Origin: an uncultured Bacilli bacterium
GTDB lineage: Bacteria > Bacillota_I > Bacilli_A > RFN20 > CAG-288
Reading direction: 5' to 3'
DNA: 64,000 bases
Assembly: GCA_934725685.1 (NCBI GenBank)
Contig: CAKVBX010000001.1
Span: forward strand, 27,869 to 91,868
The notes under the pieces are model-generated. The model was not told the origin of the DNA. It made no database searches and was given only the letters and a program-made list of their open reading frames with translations. Made by a program: the position numbers and the translations under genes. Every line of letters starts with the position of its first letter. Position 1 is the stretch's first letter. This document shows, one piece after another, positions 34,202-43,400 of this stretch.

Positions 34202-35155
34202 ATGCCTAATCTTCTCGCACATTCCCTCATTGTCAAGCGTTTCTACAATCACGAAAACGAATTAGGCCATTTCGAAGGCAGCGATTCTTTTGTAAAGGGC
34301 AATTATGATTTTCTGGTTTTAGGTTCCTTAGGACCCGATCCGCTTTTCTATACCGGAATTGTTCCATTTCACGGACTCCATCTCATCACCGCCCTCCGGA
34401 AAGTCGGAAACCGGCTTCACAAGACGGACGGAAAACTTTTCTTCCGCTATCTCATCGAAGCCTGGTACACCATCGACAACGACAAGGAGAAGCGGCAGTT
34501 CGAAGCCTTCATCTTCGGACAGCTCGCCCACTATTTCCTCGACCGAGAAGCTCATCCCTACATCCTCTATGCTTCCGGTTTCGACAAGGACGGAAGAATC
34601 ACATCACACTATCATTTTGACCACGCCTATTTTGAAACCAATATCGACTGCGCCTTGGCAAAAAAATACCACATCAACCATTTTCTCACCAATCCGCAGG
34701 ACATCATCTCCGAAAACAGACGGAATCTCGAGATTATCGACTGGAGTCTCGTGCCTGTCCTTGAGAAGATGTATTCCTTCAAACTCCCCAAGCACATGTA
34801 TACAAATGCAATCCGCAACATGAAATCGCTTCTCAAATCCATGAATCATCATGGGAAATGGAAGGCGAAGCTTCTCGGAAAAAGTATCTCCCTCTCCGCC
34901 ATGGTTCAGCCCGCAGATCCGGATTTCTCCACACTGAATCTCGAAAAAAAGGAGTGGCTCGATCCGACCGACGGAAGCAAGCACAACGATTCCTTCCTAG
35001 AGATGCATACCCGTGCCTACGAGCTTCTGATGGCCTGCTATCAGGACGTCCAGAAGTCCGGCTTCAACTATTCCGTCATCGCCAAATACCTCGACGGAAA
35101 AGATTATTATGGGGCAAAACCAGGTGCGATAAGAAAGTACAAAGCCGTTCCGTAA
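34202..35155 (+). CDS. Zinc-dependent phospholipase C-like protein
   Basis: 317 residues matching the bacterial zinc phospholipase C/S1-P1-type family. Visible features are the N-terminal MPNLLAHSL, LGSLGPDPLF, FGQLAHYFLDREAHPY (about residues 101-117) and HYHFDHAYFE, supplying clustered His/Asp ligands. Unlike secreted PLCs it has no signal peptide, so a cytoplasmic role is likely and the substrate is unknown. AGGTGA precedes ATG; it follows pduL by 17 bases and probably shares its transcript. Confidence 0.8.
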   Translation: MPNLLAHSLIVKRFYNHENELGHFEGSDSFVKGNYDFLVLGSLGPDPLFYTGIVPFHGLHLITALRKVGNRLHKTDGKLFFRYLIEAWYTIDNDKEKRQFEAFIFGQLAHYFLDREAHPYILYASGFDKDGRITSHYHFDHAYFETNIDCALAKKYHINHFLTNPQDIISENRRNLEIIDWSLVPVLEKMYSFKLPKHMYTNAIRNMKSLLKSMNHHGKWKAKLLGKSISLSAMVQPADPDFSTLNLEKKEWLDPTDGSKHNDSFLEMHTRAYELLMACYQDVQKSGFNYSVIAKYLDGKDYYGAKPGAIRKYKAVP

Positions 35156-35165
35156 CGTATTCTGA

Positions 35166-35191
35166 GTGCCATCCGATAGGGTGGCACTTTT
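35166..35191 (+). terminator. Terminator after the PLC-like gene
   Basis: Stem GTGCCATCC/GGGTGGCAC (one G-T) with a 4-base loop and TTTTCTCTTT. Confidence 0.85.
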
Positions 35192-35249
35192 CTCTTTCCG
35201 TATATCTTGTTTTCCGCGTTTATCTTTTCTCATCAAAACCAGGGTTTTA

Positions 35250-35258
35250 TGTTATAGT
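35250..35258 (+). promoter_or_regulatory. Extended -10 promoter of the TSCPD-decarboxylase operon
   Basis: TGTTATAGT lies 28 bases before the TSCPD start codon. Confidence 0.6.
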
Positions 35259-35286
35259 TATTACGTTTTACAAGGAGGCCTACGAT

Positions 35287-35550
35287 ATGGTCAAAGAATT
35301 CACCTATCAGCCACACGGAACCTGTTCCAGCATGATGTCCTTAAAAATCGATGACGAAACTGACACCATCCTCGATTTCCAAGTCAAAGGCGGATGCCCC
35401 GGCAATCTTCAGGGAATCAGAAGACTTATCATCGGAATGAACGCTTCGGATGTCGCCGAAAAACTGAAAGGCGTCCAGTGCGGTTTCAAACCGACTTCCT
35501 GTCCGGATCAGCTCTCCAAGGCACTCTTTGCCTACCTGGCTTCCAAATAA
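35287..35550 (+). CDS. TSCPD-domain protein
   Basis: 87-residue single-domain protein of the TSCPD type (TIGR03905-like). Cysteines are at CSSM, GGCPGN and CGFK, and the name-giving motif TSCPDQL stands near the C-terminus. Related domains occur at the end of some ribonucleotide reductases and may bind metal or nucleic acid; the function of stand-alone copies is not known. AAGGAGG precedes ATG. The decarboxylase gene begins 2 bases after its stop. Confidence 0.88.
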   Translation: MVKEFTYQPHGTCSSMMSLKIDDETDTILDFQVKGGCPGNLQGIRRLIIGMNASDVAEKLKGVQCGFKPTSCPDQLSKALFAYLASK

Positions 35551-35552
35551 CC

Positions 35553-37064
35553 ATGAAAAACGATTCCAATCAGGAGCGGACTCCCTTCCTTGATGCTCTG
35601 ATTGCCTATAAGAATTCGAATCCGACCCCATTTGATGTCCCCGGACATAAGATGGGTTCTTTTCGGACGGACCTTTCCCGAAAAATTTCCGAAGATTTCT
35701 CCGCCTACGATGCCAACGCACCGCTCGGACTGGACAACCTCTATAACGCAAAAGGCGTTATCAAAGAGGCAGAGGCAATCGCCGCAGAGGCTTGCCACGC
35801 AGACCACTGTCTCTTCTCCGTCAACGGAACGACAGGCGGCATCCTTACCATGATCATGGCCTCCCTCAACGTCAAGGACAAAATCATCATGCCAAGAAAT
35901 GTCCACAAGTCCGTCATCAACGCCCTCATCATCTCCGGTGCCATCCCGATTTTCGTCTCCCCGGTCATCGACAAGAAACTCGGTGTCGCCTGTGGCGTCA
36001 CCACGGAAGAATATGTTCGCGCCATGGACAATAACCCGACGGCAAAAGCTGTCTTTGTCATCAATCCGACCTATTTCGGTGTCGTCTCCGACCTGAAAAG
36101 ACTGACGGAAGAGGCCCATAAGAGAAATATGATCGTAATTGCAGACGAAGCCCACGGATCGAATTTCTATTTTTCTTCCAAGCTGCCGCTTTCCGCGATG
36201 GATGCCGGCTGTGACATCACCGCCATGAGCATGCACAAGAACGGTGGTTCCCTCACCCAGACTTCCCTAATCCTTACCAAGGGAGAACGGATTGATTTCT
36301 CCGAAGTCAAACGTGCTTTTGCCATGTTCTCCTCGACCTCTCCCTACCACATTCTCATCGCATCCCTGGATGCGGCGAGAAAGGAAATGGTCCTGCATGG
36401 TGAAGAAATCATCGACGAGAATCTCAAAATGGCCGCCTATGCAAGAGAAAAGCTCAACGAAATTCCCGGCATCCATGTCTATGGCTCCGAATATGTCAAA
36501 GAGCACAACAACTCCGGCGTTCACGATATCGACATGACAAAGCTTGTCATCGATGTCCGGGGACTCGGGATGTACGGATATGAAGTCTACAAGGAAATCC
36601 GAAAAGAGTGCAATATCCAGCTTGAACTCGGTGAGGTGTCCGTCGTCCTCGCCATCGTCGGTCCCGGAACCACCTGGGCCCATATCGAAAAACTCATTGA
36701 GGGATTCAAAACGCTCTCGGAAGAAAAAGAGCGGGAACCTATCAAGAAAATTCCTGATTTCAACTATTCGTTCCCGAACACCTTCGTCCCGCCAAGAGAA
36801 GCCTACGATGCGCCCCATATCATCATCCCGATGAAGGACAGCCTCGGTGAGATCTCCGCTGAGACCGTGATGGCCTACCCTCCGGGAATCCCGCTTGTCA
36901 TCCCCGGAGAAATCATCTCCGAAGATGCTTTGAATCTGATCGGCTTCTATTCCAAGGAAGGCGGAGAAGTGCTCAAGGATACCGCACCCGATATGATCAA
37001 GATCATCGACAAGAAAGAATGGTATCTCCTCGACGATCTGAAAAAGGAGAAAAGCATCTGTTAA
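35553..37064 (+). CDS. PLP-dependent Orn/Lys/Arg decarboxylase
   Basis: 503-residue member of the aspartate-aminotransferase-fold amino-acid decarboxylases (SpeA/YaaO group), making a polyamine precursor or consuming acid. Visible are FDVPGHKMG at the N-terminus, FSVNGTTGG (PLP phosphate), IADEAHGSNFYF (Asp for the pyridine N) and MSMHKNGGSLTQTS with Schiff-base Lys229. HKNGG replaces the common HKTLG. Arginine, lysine and ornithine cannot be told apart by eye. It has no ribosome site of its own and sits 2 bases after the TSCPD gene, so translation is probably coupled. Confidence 0.9.
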   Translation: MKNDSNQERTPFLDALIAYKNSNPTPFDVPGHKMGSFRTDLSRKISEDFSAYDANAPLGLDNLYNAKGVIKEAEAIAAEACHADHCLFSVNGTTGGILTMIMASLNVKDKIIMPRNVHKSVINALIISGAIPIFVSPVIDKKLGVACGVTTEEYVRAMDNNPTAKAVFVINPTYFGVVSDLKRLTEEAHKRNMIVIADEAHGSNFYFSSKLPLSAMDAGCDITAMSMHKNGGSLTQTSLILTKGERIDFSEVKRAFAMFSSTSPYHILIASLDAARKEMVLHGEEIIDENLKMAAYAREKLNEIPGIHVYGSEYVKEHNNSGVHDIDMTKLVIDVRGLGMYGYEVYKEIRKECNIQLELGEVSVVLAIVGPGTTWAHIEKLIEGFKTLSEEKEREPIKKIPDFNYSFPNTFVPPREAYDAPHIIIPMKDSLGEISAETVMAYPPGIPLVIPGEIISEDALNLIGFYSKEGGEVLKDTAPDMIKIIDKKEWYLLDDLKKEKSIC

Positions 37065-37078
37065 GTAACCGCTTTCAA
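37064..37078 (-). promoter_or_regulatory. Consensus cre box upstream of hpf
   Basis: The minus strand reads TTGAAAGCGGTTACT, matching every position of WTGNAANCGNWNNCW. Its core recurs inverted at 37133-37143 (GAAAGCGGTTA), overlapping the hpf promoter spacer. CcpA could bind both sites. Confidence 0.6.
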
Positions 37079-37118
37079 TCATTTGTATTGGAGTTGCTTA
37101 AAATTCGATGATTATGGG

Positions 37119-37147
37119 TTTCTTTCCGTTTCGAAAGCGGTTATAAT
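37119..37147 (+). promoter_or_regulatory. Promoter of hpf
   Basis: TTTCTT (37119-37124), 17-base spacer, perfect TATAAT (37142-37147). The second cre-like half-repeat lies inside the spacer. Confidence 0.6.
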
Positions 37148-37175
37148 AAGAGCGGATAGAAAGGAGCCAGCTATC

Positions 37176-37715
37176 ATGAAAATCACTTATGTATCCAAAG
37201 ACGTCGTCCTCACACCTGCCATGAAGGCAGCCGTAGAGGAGAAGTTGGCAAAGTTCGATTCGTTCTTCTCTCCCGCCTCCCCCGTCAAAGCCATCGTCAC
37301 CATCTCCATTCTTCAGAACCACAACAAGGCCGTCGAAATCTCGATGTCGACCACAGGAGTCGACCTCAGGGCCAAAGTCATCAGCGATGACTTCTACAGC
37401 GCCATCGACATCCTCGTCGACAAACTCGAAGGTCAGATGAGAAAGATGAAGACACAGTGGAAGAAAGCACACAAAAACCAGTCGTTCTCCGAAAATTTCC
37501 TCATGGATCAGATTGAGTCCGGAGACGAAGATGTCGCCAAGATTGTCAAAAAGAAGAAGCTGTCCCTCGCTCCCATGGACCTCGATGAGGCCCTGACGAG
37601 AATGGATGCCTTAGGACATCAGTTCTTCATTTATCTCGATTCCTCGACGGACCTTGTCAATGTCATCTACGAAAGGGATGACGGAAGCTACGGCCTCATC
37701 GAAATCGATCAGTAA
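37176..37715 (+). CDS. hpf: Long-form ribosome hibernation promoting factor
   Basis: Binds the 30S decoding site and pairs ribosomes into inactive 100S dimers in slow growth. The 179-residue protein has the N-terminal HPF/YfiA domain (1-100) and the C-terminal dimerisation domain (about 120-179: MDLDEALTRMDALGHQFFIYLD...YERDDGSYGLIE). AAAGGAG precedes ATG 37176; the upstream in-frame ATG at 37083 lies before the promoter. The cre boxes upstream suggest a link with carbon supply. Confidence 0.95.
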   Translation: MKITYVSKDVVLTPAMKAAVEEKLAKFDSFFSPASPVKAIVTISILQNHNKAVEISMSTTGVDLRAKVISDDFYSAIDILVDKLEGQMRKMKTQWKKAHKNQSFSENFLMDQIESGDEDVAKIVKKKKLSLAPMDLDEALTRMDALGHQFFIYLDSSTDLVNVIYERDDGSYGLIEIDQ

Positions 37716-37727
37716 GCCCCCAATGGG

Positions 37728-37760
37728 AGGAAGCGGAGCAATCCGCTTCCTCTTTTTCTT
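37728..37760 (+). terminator. Terminator of hpf
   Basis: Perfect 10-bp stem AGGAAGCGGA/TCCGCTTCCT with a GCAA loop, followed by CTTTTTCTT. Confidence 0.92.
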
Positions 37761-37880
37761 AAGAAAAACACTCTTTCCCATGAAAAAGAGAAAAACTCCT
37801 GTCGTCCACTATTTCAATAAAGAAGACAATCGACTATAATAGTCATTGCCTTCAGTGCTATTTTTAAGTGAGGAAATATA

Positions 37881-38768
37881 ATGAACAACGAAGAAAAAAA
37901 CGTGATGACCATCGTCACTTTGGCTAGAATCGTCGAATCCTCCCTCTGGTATTGTCTCCAGCCGAGAAATGCCAGCGGTTTCGACCCAGAAGAAAGAAAG
38001 TCCAGACTCACCGCGCTCACAGCCCTGACCCAGGAAGGCTCTCCTTTCGCTCTCAACTGTGACAACAACGGAGATGCCGGAAAGAATCTCAAGGAAGACA
38101 TGCAGTACTTCATCGAGGATGTCTACGGTGATCCCGGAAGGATCGTCTCTCTGACCATCGACAACAAAGTCGTCGTCGAGCAGTCCCTCATCATCGAGCT
38201 CTTCTCTACCATCGTAAAGATCCGCGGCATGCTCGAAGCCTTCCTTGGCGCCGCCGTGAAGTCTCTGAGAGAGAACGGCAAGCTCGAAGCTGATTTCGAA
38301 GCCCTCATCAACGAGGACATCCGCTTCTTCCATGCCTTTGCCGGCAAGATTTCCTGCCTGCTCATCGCCGATAAATTCCTTGAACTCAACAATAGTGCCA
38401 ATACCTATGCCCAGTCCTACTCCAAGGAACATGGCGGAATCGATCCGCACAACGATCCGGAGTTCAATCCGAGAAACGATCCTTCCTTCCGTATGCTCGA
38501 AAACGAATTCCATCAGCTCAACCAGGATATGGTCGCCGTTCTCAACACATACGGAGAGAACGATGAGGAATTCCGTTTTGCCAGAGAAGCCGTCTATTCC
38601 GACTGCGAAATCTTTACCGGAAAGAAGCACACGACCGACACCAAGAAATATTTCGAGCTTTTCGGTTCCTACTTTGATAAGATATTGAATGCTACTCAGA
38701 ATGACCTCAACAGAAAATTTGCTGAAATCGGTCAGAAAATGAGAGAGCCTGAAACCGGAGACAAATAA
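37881..38768 (+). CDS. Unknown soluble alpha-helical protein
   Basis: 295 residues, acidic, no signal peptide or membrane segment, predicted mostly helical, with a short polar repeat near residue 195 (DPHNDPEFNPRNDPSF). I do not recognise the family. GTGAGG precedes ATG. The next gene, for a two-TM protein, begins 2 bases after its stop, so it probably acts with that membrane protein. Confidence 0.75.
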   Translation: MNNEEKNVMTIVTLARIVESSLWYCLQPRNASGFDPEERKSRLTALTALTQEGSPFALNCDNNGDAGKNLKEDMQYFIEDVYGDPGRIVSLTIDNKVVVEQSLIIELFSTIVKIRGMLEAFLGAAVKSLRENGKLEADFEALINEDIRFFHAFAGKISCLLIADKFLELNNSANTYAQSYSKEHGGIDPHNDPEFNPRNDPSFRMLENEFHQLNQDMVAVLNTYGENDEEFRFAREAVYSDCEIFTGKKHTTDTKKYFELFGSYFDKILNATQNDLNRKFAEIGQKMREPETGDK

Positions 38769-38770
38769 CC

Positions 38771-39127
38771 ATGGAAGAGACAAAGAAAAACAGCAAACGT
38801 AAATTATTCACCGGCGAAATCGTCTGGTATAGTATCCTCGGAGCCATCTGGCTTTTCGGATTCGTCTTCGCCATCCTTGGTGTCTGTGCCTATAACATCG
38901 GAAAGCTCAGCACCAATCCGCTCTATGCCCTTCAGAAGCAGTTTGCCAACTTCTTCAAAATGAATGGTGTCATGGACTTCCGTCTCTGGGGAACCCTTGT
39001 CATGATCGTCGCCATGATTGGTCTCCTCATCGTGATTTTCTACTACACCAACAAGACGGTCCAGGAGGAAAACAAACGCCGCAGATACGAAGAGCGTATG
39101 CGTATCCTCATGGAATCTGACAAGTAA
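38771..39127 (+). CDS. Two-TM membrane protein partner of the preceding gene
   Basis: 118 residues with basic N-terminus, hydrophobic segments at about 17-40 and 73-95, and a strongly basic/acidic helical C-terminal tail (EENKRRRYEERMR). The family is unknown. It is translationally linked to the upstream soluble protein and followed by a terminator. Confidence 0.72.
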   Translation: MEETKKNSKRKLFTGEIVWYSILGAIWLFGFVFAILGVCAYNIGKLSTNPLYALQKQFANFFKMNGVMDFRLWGTLVMIVAMIGLLIVIFYYTNKTVQEENKRRRYEERMRILMESDK

Positions 39128-39148
39128 AACGATCAGAAAACATCATTT

Positions 39149-39172
39149 AGCCCGGGTAACCGGGCTTTTTTT
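39149..39172 (+). terminator. Terminator after the two-gene unit
   Basis: Stem AGCCCGG/CCGGGCT with GTAA loop and seven T. Confidence 0.92.
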
Positions 39173-39203
39173 CAACATTTTAAATAGTTTTTGTCAATAA
39201 CAA

Positions 39204-39232
39204 TTGACCGAGATTGTAAAACAAGCTAAGAT
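39204..39232 (+). promoter_or_regulatory. Promoter of the modular surface-protein cassette
   Basis: TTGACC (39204-39209), 17-base spacer, TAAGAT (39227-39232). The leader of about 32 bases carries a small CAGAA/TTCTG hairpin and no Shine-Dalgarno site. Confidence 0.65.
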
Positions 39233-39271
39233 ACGGACAGACAGAAGTCATTCTGCCTATTTAATTTCACT

Positions 39272-40393
39272 ATGAAGAATAAACAAAAAGAACAAACGGA
39301 CAACACCGAAAAACAGGCGAAGGCGATCAATTCCATCGTCGGCAACAAGAAAAAAACTATTCTCATCTCCACGATTGTCGGCGTCCTCTCTGCCAGTGTC
39401 GGAGCCATCGGTGGTTATGTCCTTTATAAAAATGTCAATCCTGACCAGGATGATATTGTCATCGAAAAATCACAGAAATACGATATCGACAAAATCAAGA
39501 AGGGAATCGAATCCAAATCGCTAGCCAGCGATTTTTCCGAGGATTCCTATAACCTCGTCAATTATGCAGCGGACATTTACGCTTCGGAGACTCCTTATTG
39601 CCTGACCATCGGAAACGGTGTCGTCCAGGCTGCTGCCGGCGTCAATCAGACCATCGACTCTGCGACCTTCTCCCATCCGAGTGGCGTTTTCAACCAGAAG
39701 GTTTCCAACTCCTCCTTAGTTCACACGGCCGATCGTTACTACGATAACTGCGACGGCAAAGTCACCGGCTATGAATGCAAATATCCGGAAGACTGGAAAA
39801 AGGAAGGATTGGCAGCGAAAGAGTATACCTACGACCAATATATTCAGACCTTCGGAAAGCTGATGCAGGGCACCTATTACTGCACCGATAAGTCTGATGT
39901 CTCCGATGAGGAACCGATTCCGGAGAAATTCCTAACCCTGAACAAGGAAGAATACGAAGCCTCCAGTGATACCACCAAACATGAAAGAAGCGGCGTCATC
40001 GCCTATTCCCTCACGAAAAAGGGCATCACTTCCTCTTCCATAGCAAAGACTGATTCCGGCTACCACATCGAACTGGAACTCAATGTCGCCTATGCCGTTT
40101 CCTATATGTCCGTCCAGATGAAAGCCACCGGAAGACTCAAGGCAAGACCGCAGTTCTCCAAGTGCACGCTCACCTTCGAGCTCGACGATAGTCTTCATTT
40201 TCTCTCTTCCGTCTTTCACGACGAATATCGTGTCAACACCGGAGGACTTGTCACCGGCGCCATTTCCGATCTCAACCAAATATATCTCACCAGTACAACG
40301 GGTGAATTTCAGTACCAGGGAAAATCCGTCTCCGTCAAAGTTCCTGAAATAACAGAGGACTTCAACGGATTTGACCTCGTTTCGAAACAATAA
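39272..40393 (+). CDS. Membrane-anchored extracellular protein, unknown (partner A of cassette)
   Basis: 373 residues: a polar N-terminus of about 28 residues, one hydrophobic anchor (about 29-51, rich in Gly/Ala/Ser), then an outward-facing domain to the end. The second half (about 235-365) has long alternating strands (YHIELELNVAYAV, SKCTLTFELDD) resembling one module of the 1331-residue protein that follows 14 bases later. No catalytic motif is recognised. The reading frame is certain from codon use and spacing; the function is not known. There is no ribosome site ahead of ATG 39272. Confidence 0.75.
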   Translation: MKNKQKEQTDNTEKQAKAINSIVGNKKKTILISTIVGVLSASVGAIGGYVLYKNVNPDQDDIVIEKSQKYDIDKIKKGIESKSLASDFSEDSYNLVNYAADIYASETPYCLTIGNGVVQAAAGVNQTIDSATFSHPSGVFNQKVSNSSLVHTADRYYDNCDGKVTGYECKYPEDWKKEGLAAKEYTYDQYIQTFGKLMQGTYYCTDKSDVSDEEPIPEKFLTLNKEEYEASSDTTKHERSGVIAYSLTKKGITSSSIAKTDSGYHIELELNVAYAVSYMSVQMKATGRLKARPQFSKCTLTFELDDSLHFLSSVFHDEYRVNTGGLVTGAISDLNQIYLTSTTGEFQYQGKSVSVKVPEITEDFNGFDLVSKQ

Positions 40394-40407
40394 GAAAGGA
40401 GAGAAAC

Positions 40408-43400
40408 ATGAAACATGTATTTCTCTATCCTCTGATCAGTGTCCTGACGCTCGGTGTCTCGGGTGTCGGCAGTTACCTGATTCAGGATGTCGTCCACAAA
40501 TCTGGCAAAAACAACAATAAGGAATCCGATAAGGCTACCGACTATGAACCCCCGATGGATACGACAGAGGAAGAAGAGCCCGGATTCTCCAAGATGATCA
40601 ACAAGTTGATGAACACCAAGGAAGTTCAGGCCGATAATGCTTCCTTTGTTCTGAAGACTACAAGCACCGATCCAATCTATCTTGATTTCACCCATCTGGA
40701 TCTCGATTTAGGTGGCATGACCTCCGGCGATTTCTCCTCCCTTCGCTTCAATGCGACCATGAAAGTCCGTTACAAAGAAATCAACGAAGAACTTACCTGC
40801 TACTACGATTCGGATTATGTCTACATCAATTACGGGGATAATGCACTCTCCTTTGATGCCCCGAAGACTGTCGCCGGTTTCCTTCCGATTATTTCAAATC
40901 TCGGCATCGATGTACCCTCTCTTCCGGATTTCAGCGGAATCGACACCTCTTCCATTCTCGATAAAGCAATGGGTATCTTAGAAGGAGTCGAAGAGAAGCA
41001 GACCGAAAGCGGATACGAATACACTTTGGATTGCAACGAATTCCTCTCCTCCCTCGATCTTCCGATTTCCATCACCGGAGCCAAAGTCGTTCTCGTTGCC
41101 GATGCCGACTATAACTTCATAGGTGGAAGAACACTCGGAGATGGTATCAACATCAATGACAGCTATACGATCGGCCTCGATATCTCTTCCCTTTCCGTCA
41201 AGGACACTTCCGGATACGAAGGCCTCGATGAAGAAGGAAAGAAGAGCTACACCAACATCACCGGACAGACCACAAACATCTGCACGACCATGGCCAGTCT
41301 GATGGACAAGAAAAACTTCACAGCTTCTTTTAATGTCTCCACAAAGACAAGCGATGACACCGTAAAAGAGCAAACCTTCGAAGGAACCATCAAAGCTGAC
41401 TTATCTGAAGTCAAGAAAGATGTCACAAAAGGGAACTATGAAATTGCACTGTCTCATAAAAACGACGACACCATTGCAAACACAGTCTATGCCGCCTATA
41501 AAGAGAATAACATCTATGTCACGCTGAATAACCTCATCAAGGGAAAAATCAGCAACAAGACCATTCAGGACCTCCTTCCCATCATCGGTTCCGAAATCGA
41601 TCAGGACTCTCTTCCCAACATCTCCGATTCCATCAACGAACTGATCAAGAATACCGATTTTGACCGTCTATTGAAAGGTGATTTATCGGTCTACCGCAAT
41701 TTCATTGCCGATTTCAACGCGACGACAACCGGATTCGAAATGAAAATCAACGCCAAGGCCTTCGGCCTCGGCGACTACGAGCTTTTCATCGCACTCGATG
41801 ATACGACAGAAAACCTCTCCCAAGGATTCCGTCTCACCGTCAAAAACTTCCGCTATCAGAACCTGATTCTCAGCTTCGATCTCGATATCCGTCCGGAAGA
41901 GGCCATCTCCTTCCGCTATTCGGAAAAAGAGTTCGCTACCTTCAAGGATTACTGCGTCATCATCCCGCTTTTCAACACCATCAGCAAACTCGCCGATGAG
42001 AGAAAGCTCAACACCGCCTATACCGTCAACCTCCGCGACCTTTCAAGCAAATCCAGCTACGCCTTCAACGGAGAAATCTCTGCGGATGTCTCCACCCTCT
42101 CCTTAGATAGCGGTGACAACTATTACGGCGACTATCGTCTCACGTTGAACACCAACCTCAACGGCTATGACCACAGCCTTGACTTTGCCTATCAGAACCA
42201 CGACCTCTTCTTAACGATGGATACCTTCTTCAAACAAAAGATGTCCGACAGTGAAGTCGGTGCCATCTATGACCTGATCAATAAGGACAAAGAAGGAACT
42301 TCTGAAGCGTTCGACGGCATGAACACCGTCATCTCCTCACTCGTCGAGGAAATTAAGAATTCGTACTCCCTCAAGGTATTGGAAGACTATTTCACTCTCG
42401 ACAAAGAGAACGTCAATTCCAATCTTCTCTCCTTGGAACTCAATCTTCCGAAGTTCTTCGAAGGTACGAACATGGAAGGAAAGATGTCAAGCCTGACGCT
42501 CCTAGTCAACACCGACGAGGAACGGATCACTGCTCTCTCCTGCCAAGGATTCCAAATCAATAATAAATATGCCATCGATTTCAACCTCAGTCTTCAGGAT
42601 GTCTTTACCGATTTCCGCCTTACCGAGGAAGAAGCTCAAAGATATACGGAAATCAATTCCGCATCCAAAATCATCAATGGATTCTACTCTCTTCCCACCG
42701 AGCTCACCAAGTTCTCCGTCAATCTGAACGGCGAAATCCAAAACAAAGCTGACGACGGAACCTATCAGACCTACATGGGACTGTACGGAGATGCAGAAGT
42801 CAATCTCGAAGAGAAGAACTCCCCCGATGTCGGCGGAACCCTGCACCTCATCCAGGGTACGGATTCCCTTTACAACAAGAGAACGGACCATAAGATCCGT
42901 TACACCTACTCCGGAGACAAAAACAATGGTCAGACCCTCGCCGAATACACCTCCAACGATCTGAAGGATGACGGTTCTTTGGAGAATGCCGCCGGTACAA
43001 CCAAGCTCATCATGAACAATACCGACCTCTTCTCCATCTTCGACCGTGTCACCTCCATTCAAAATAAAAAGGACAATCTTCTCTATCCCTATCTAAAAGC
43101 TTACTTCGATACGGCAGAGAAAGTCGCAACCGGTCTTCCTCTGATGGATGCCATCCAAAATAAGGATTATACGCTTCTCCTGAACGACTACATCAAGGAA
43201 GTCAAAGTCGAAGACAGAACCGTCACACTGAAACTGGCCTCCTCTATCCTCGACTACAATGACACCAGCAAGAATGAAGATATCATCGTCATTGGTTTCG
43301 ATGAGAACTATAAGATAAGTTCCGCCAACATCGAAGGTTATTATGGCGACTACAAAATCCAGGCAGAAATCAATCTTTCCGACTACTCCATGGAACATAG

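Noticed and set aside
33540..35155. Bacterial microcompartment locus around pduL
   Set aside because: No shell protein, diol dehydratase or encapsulation peptide is present.
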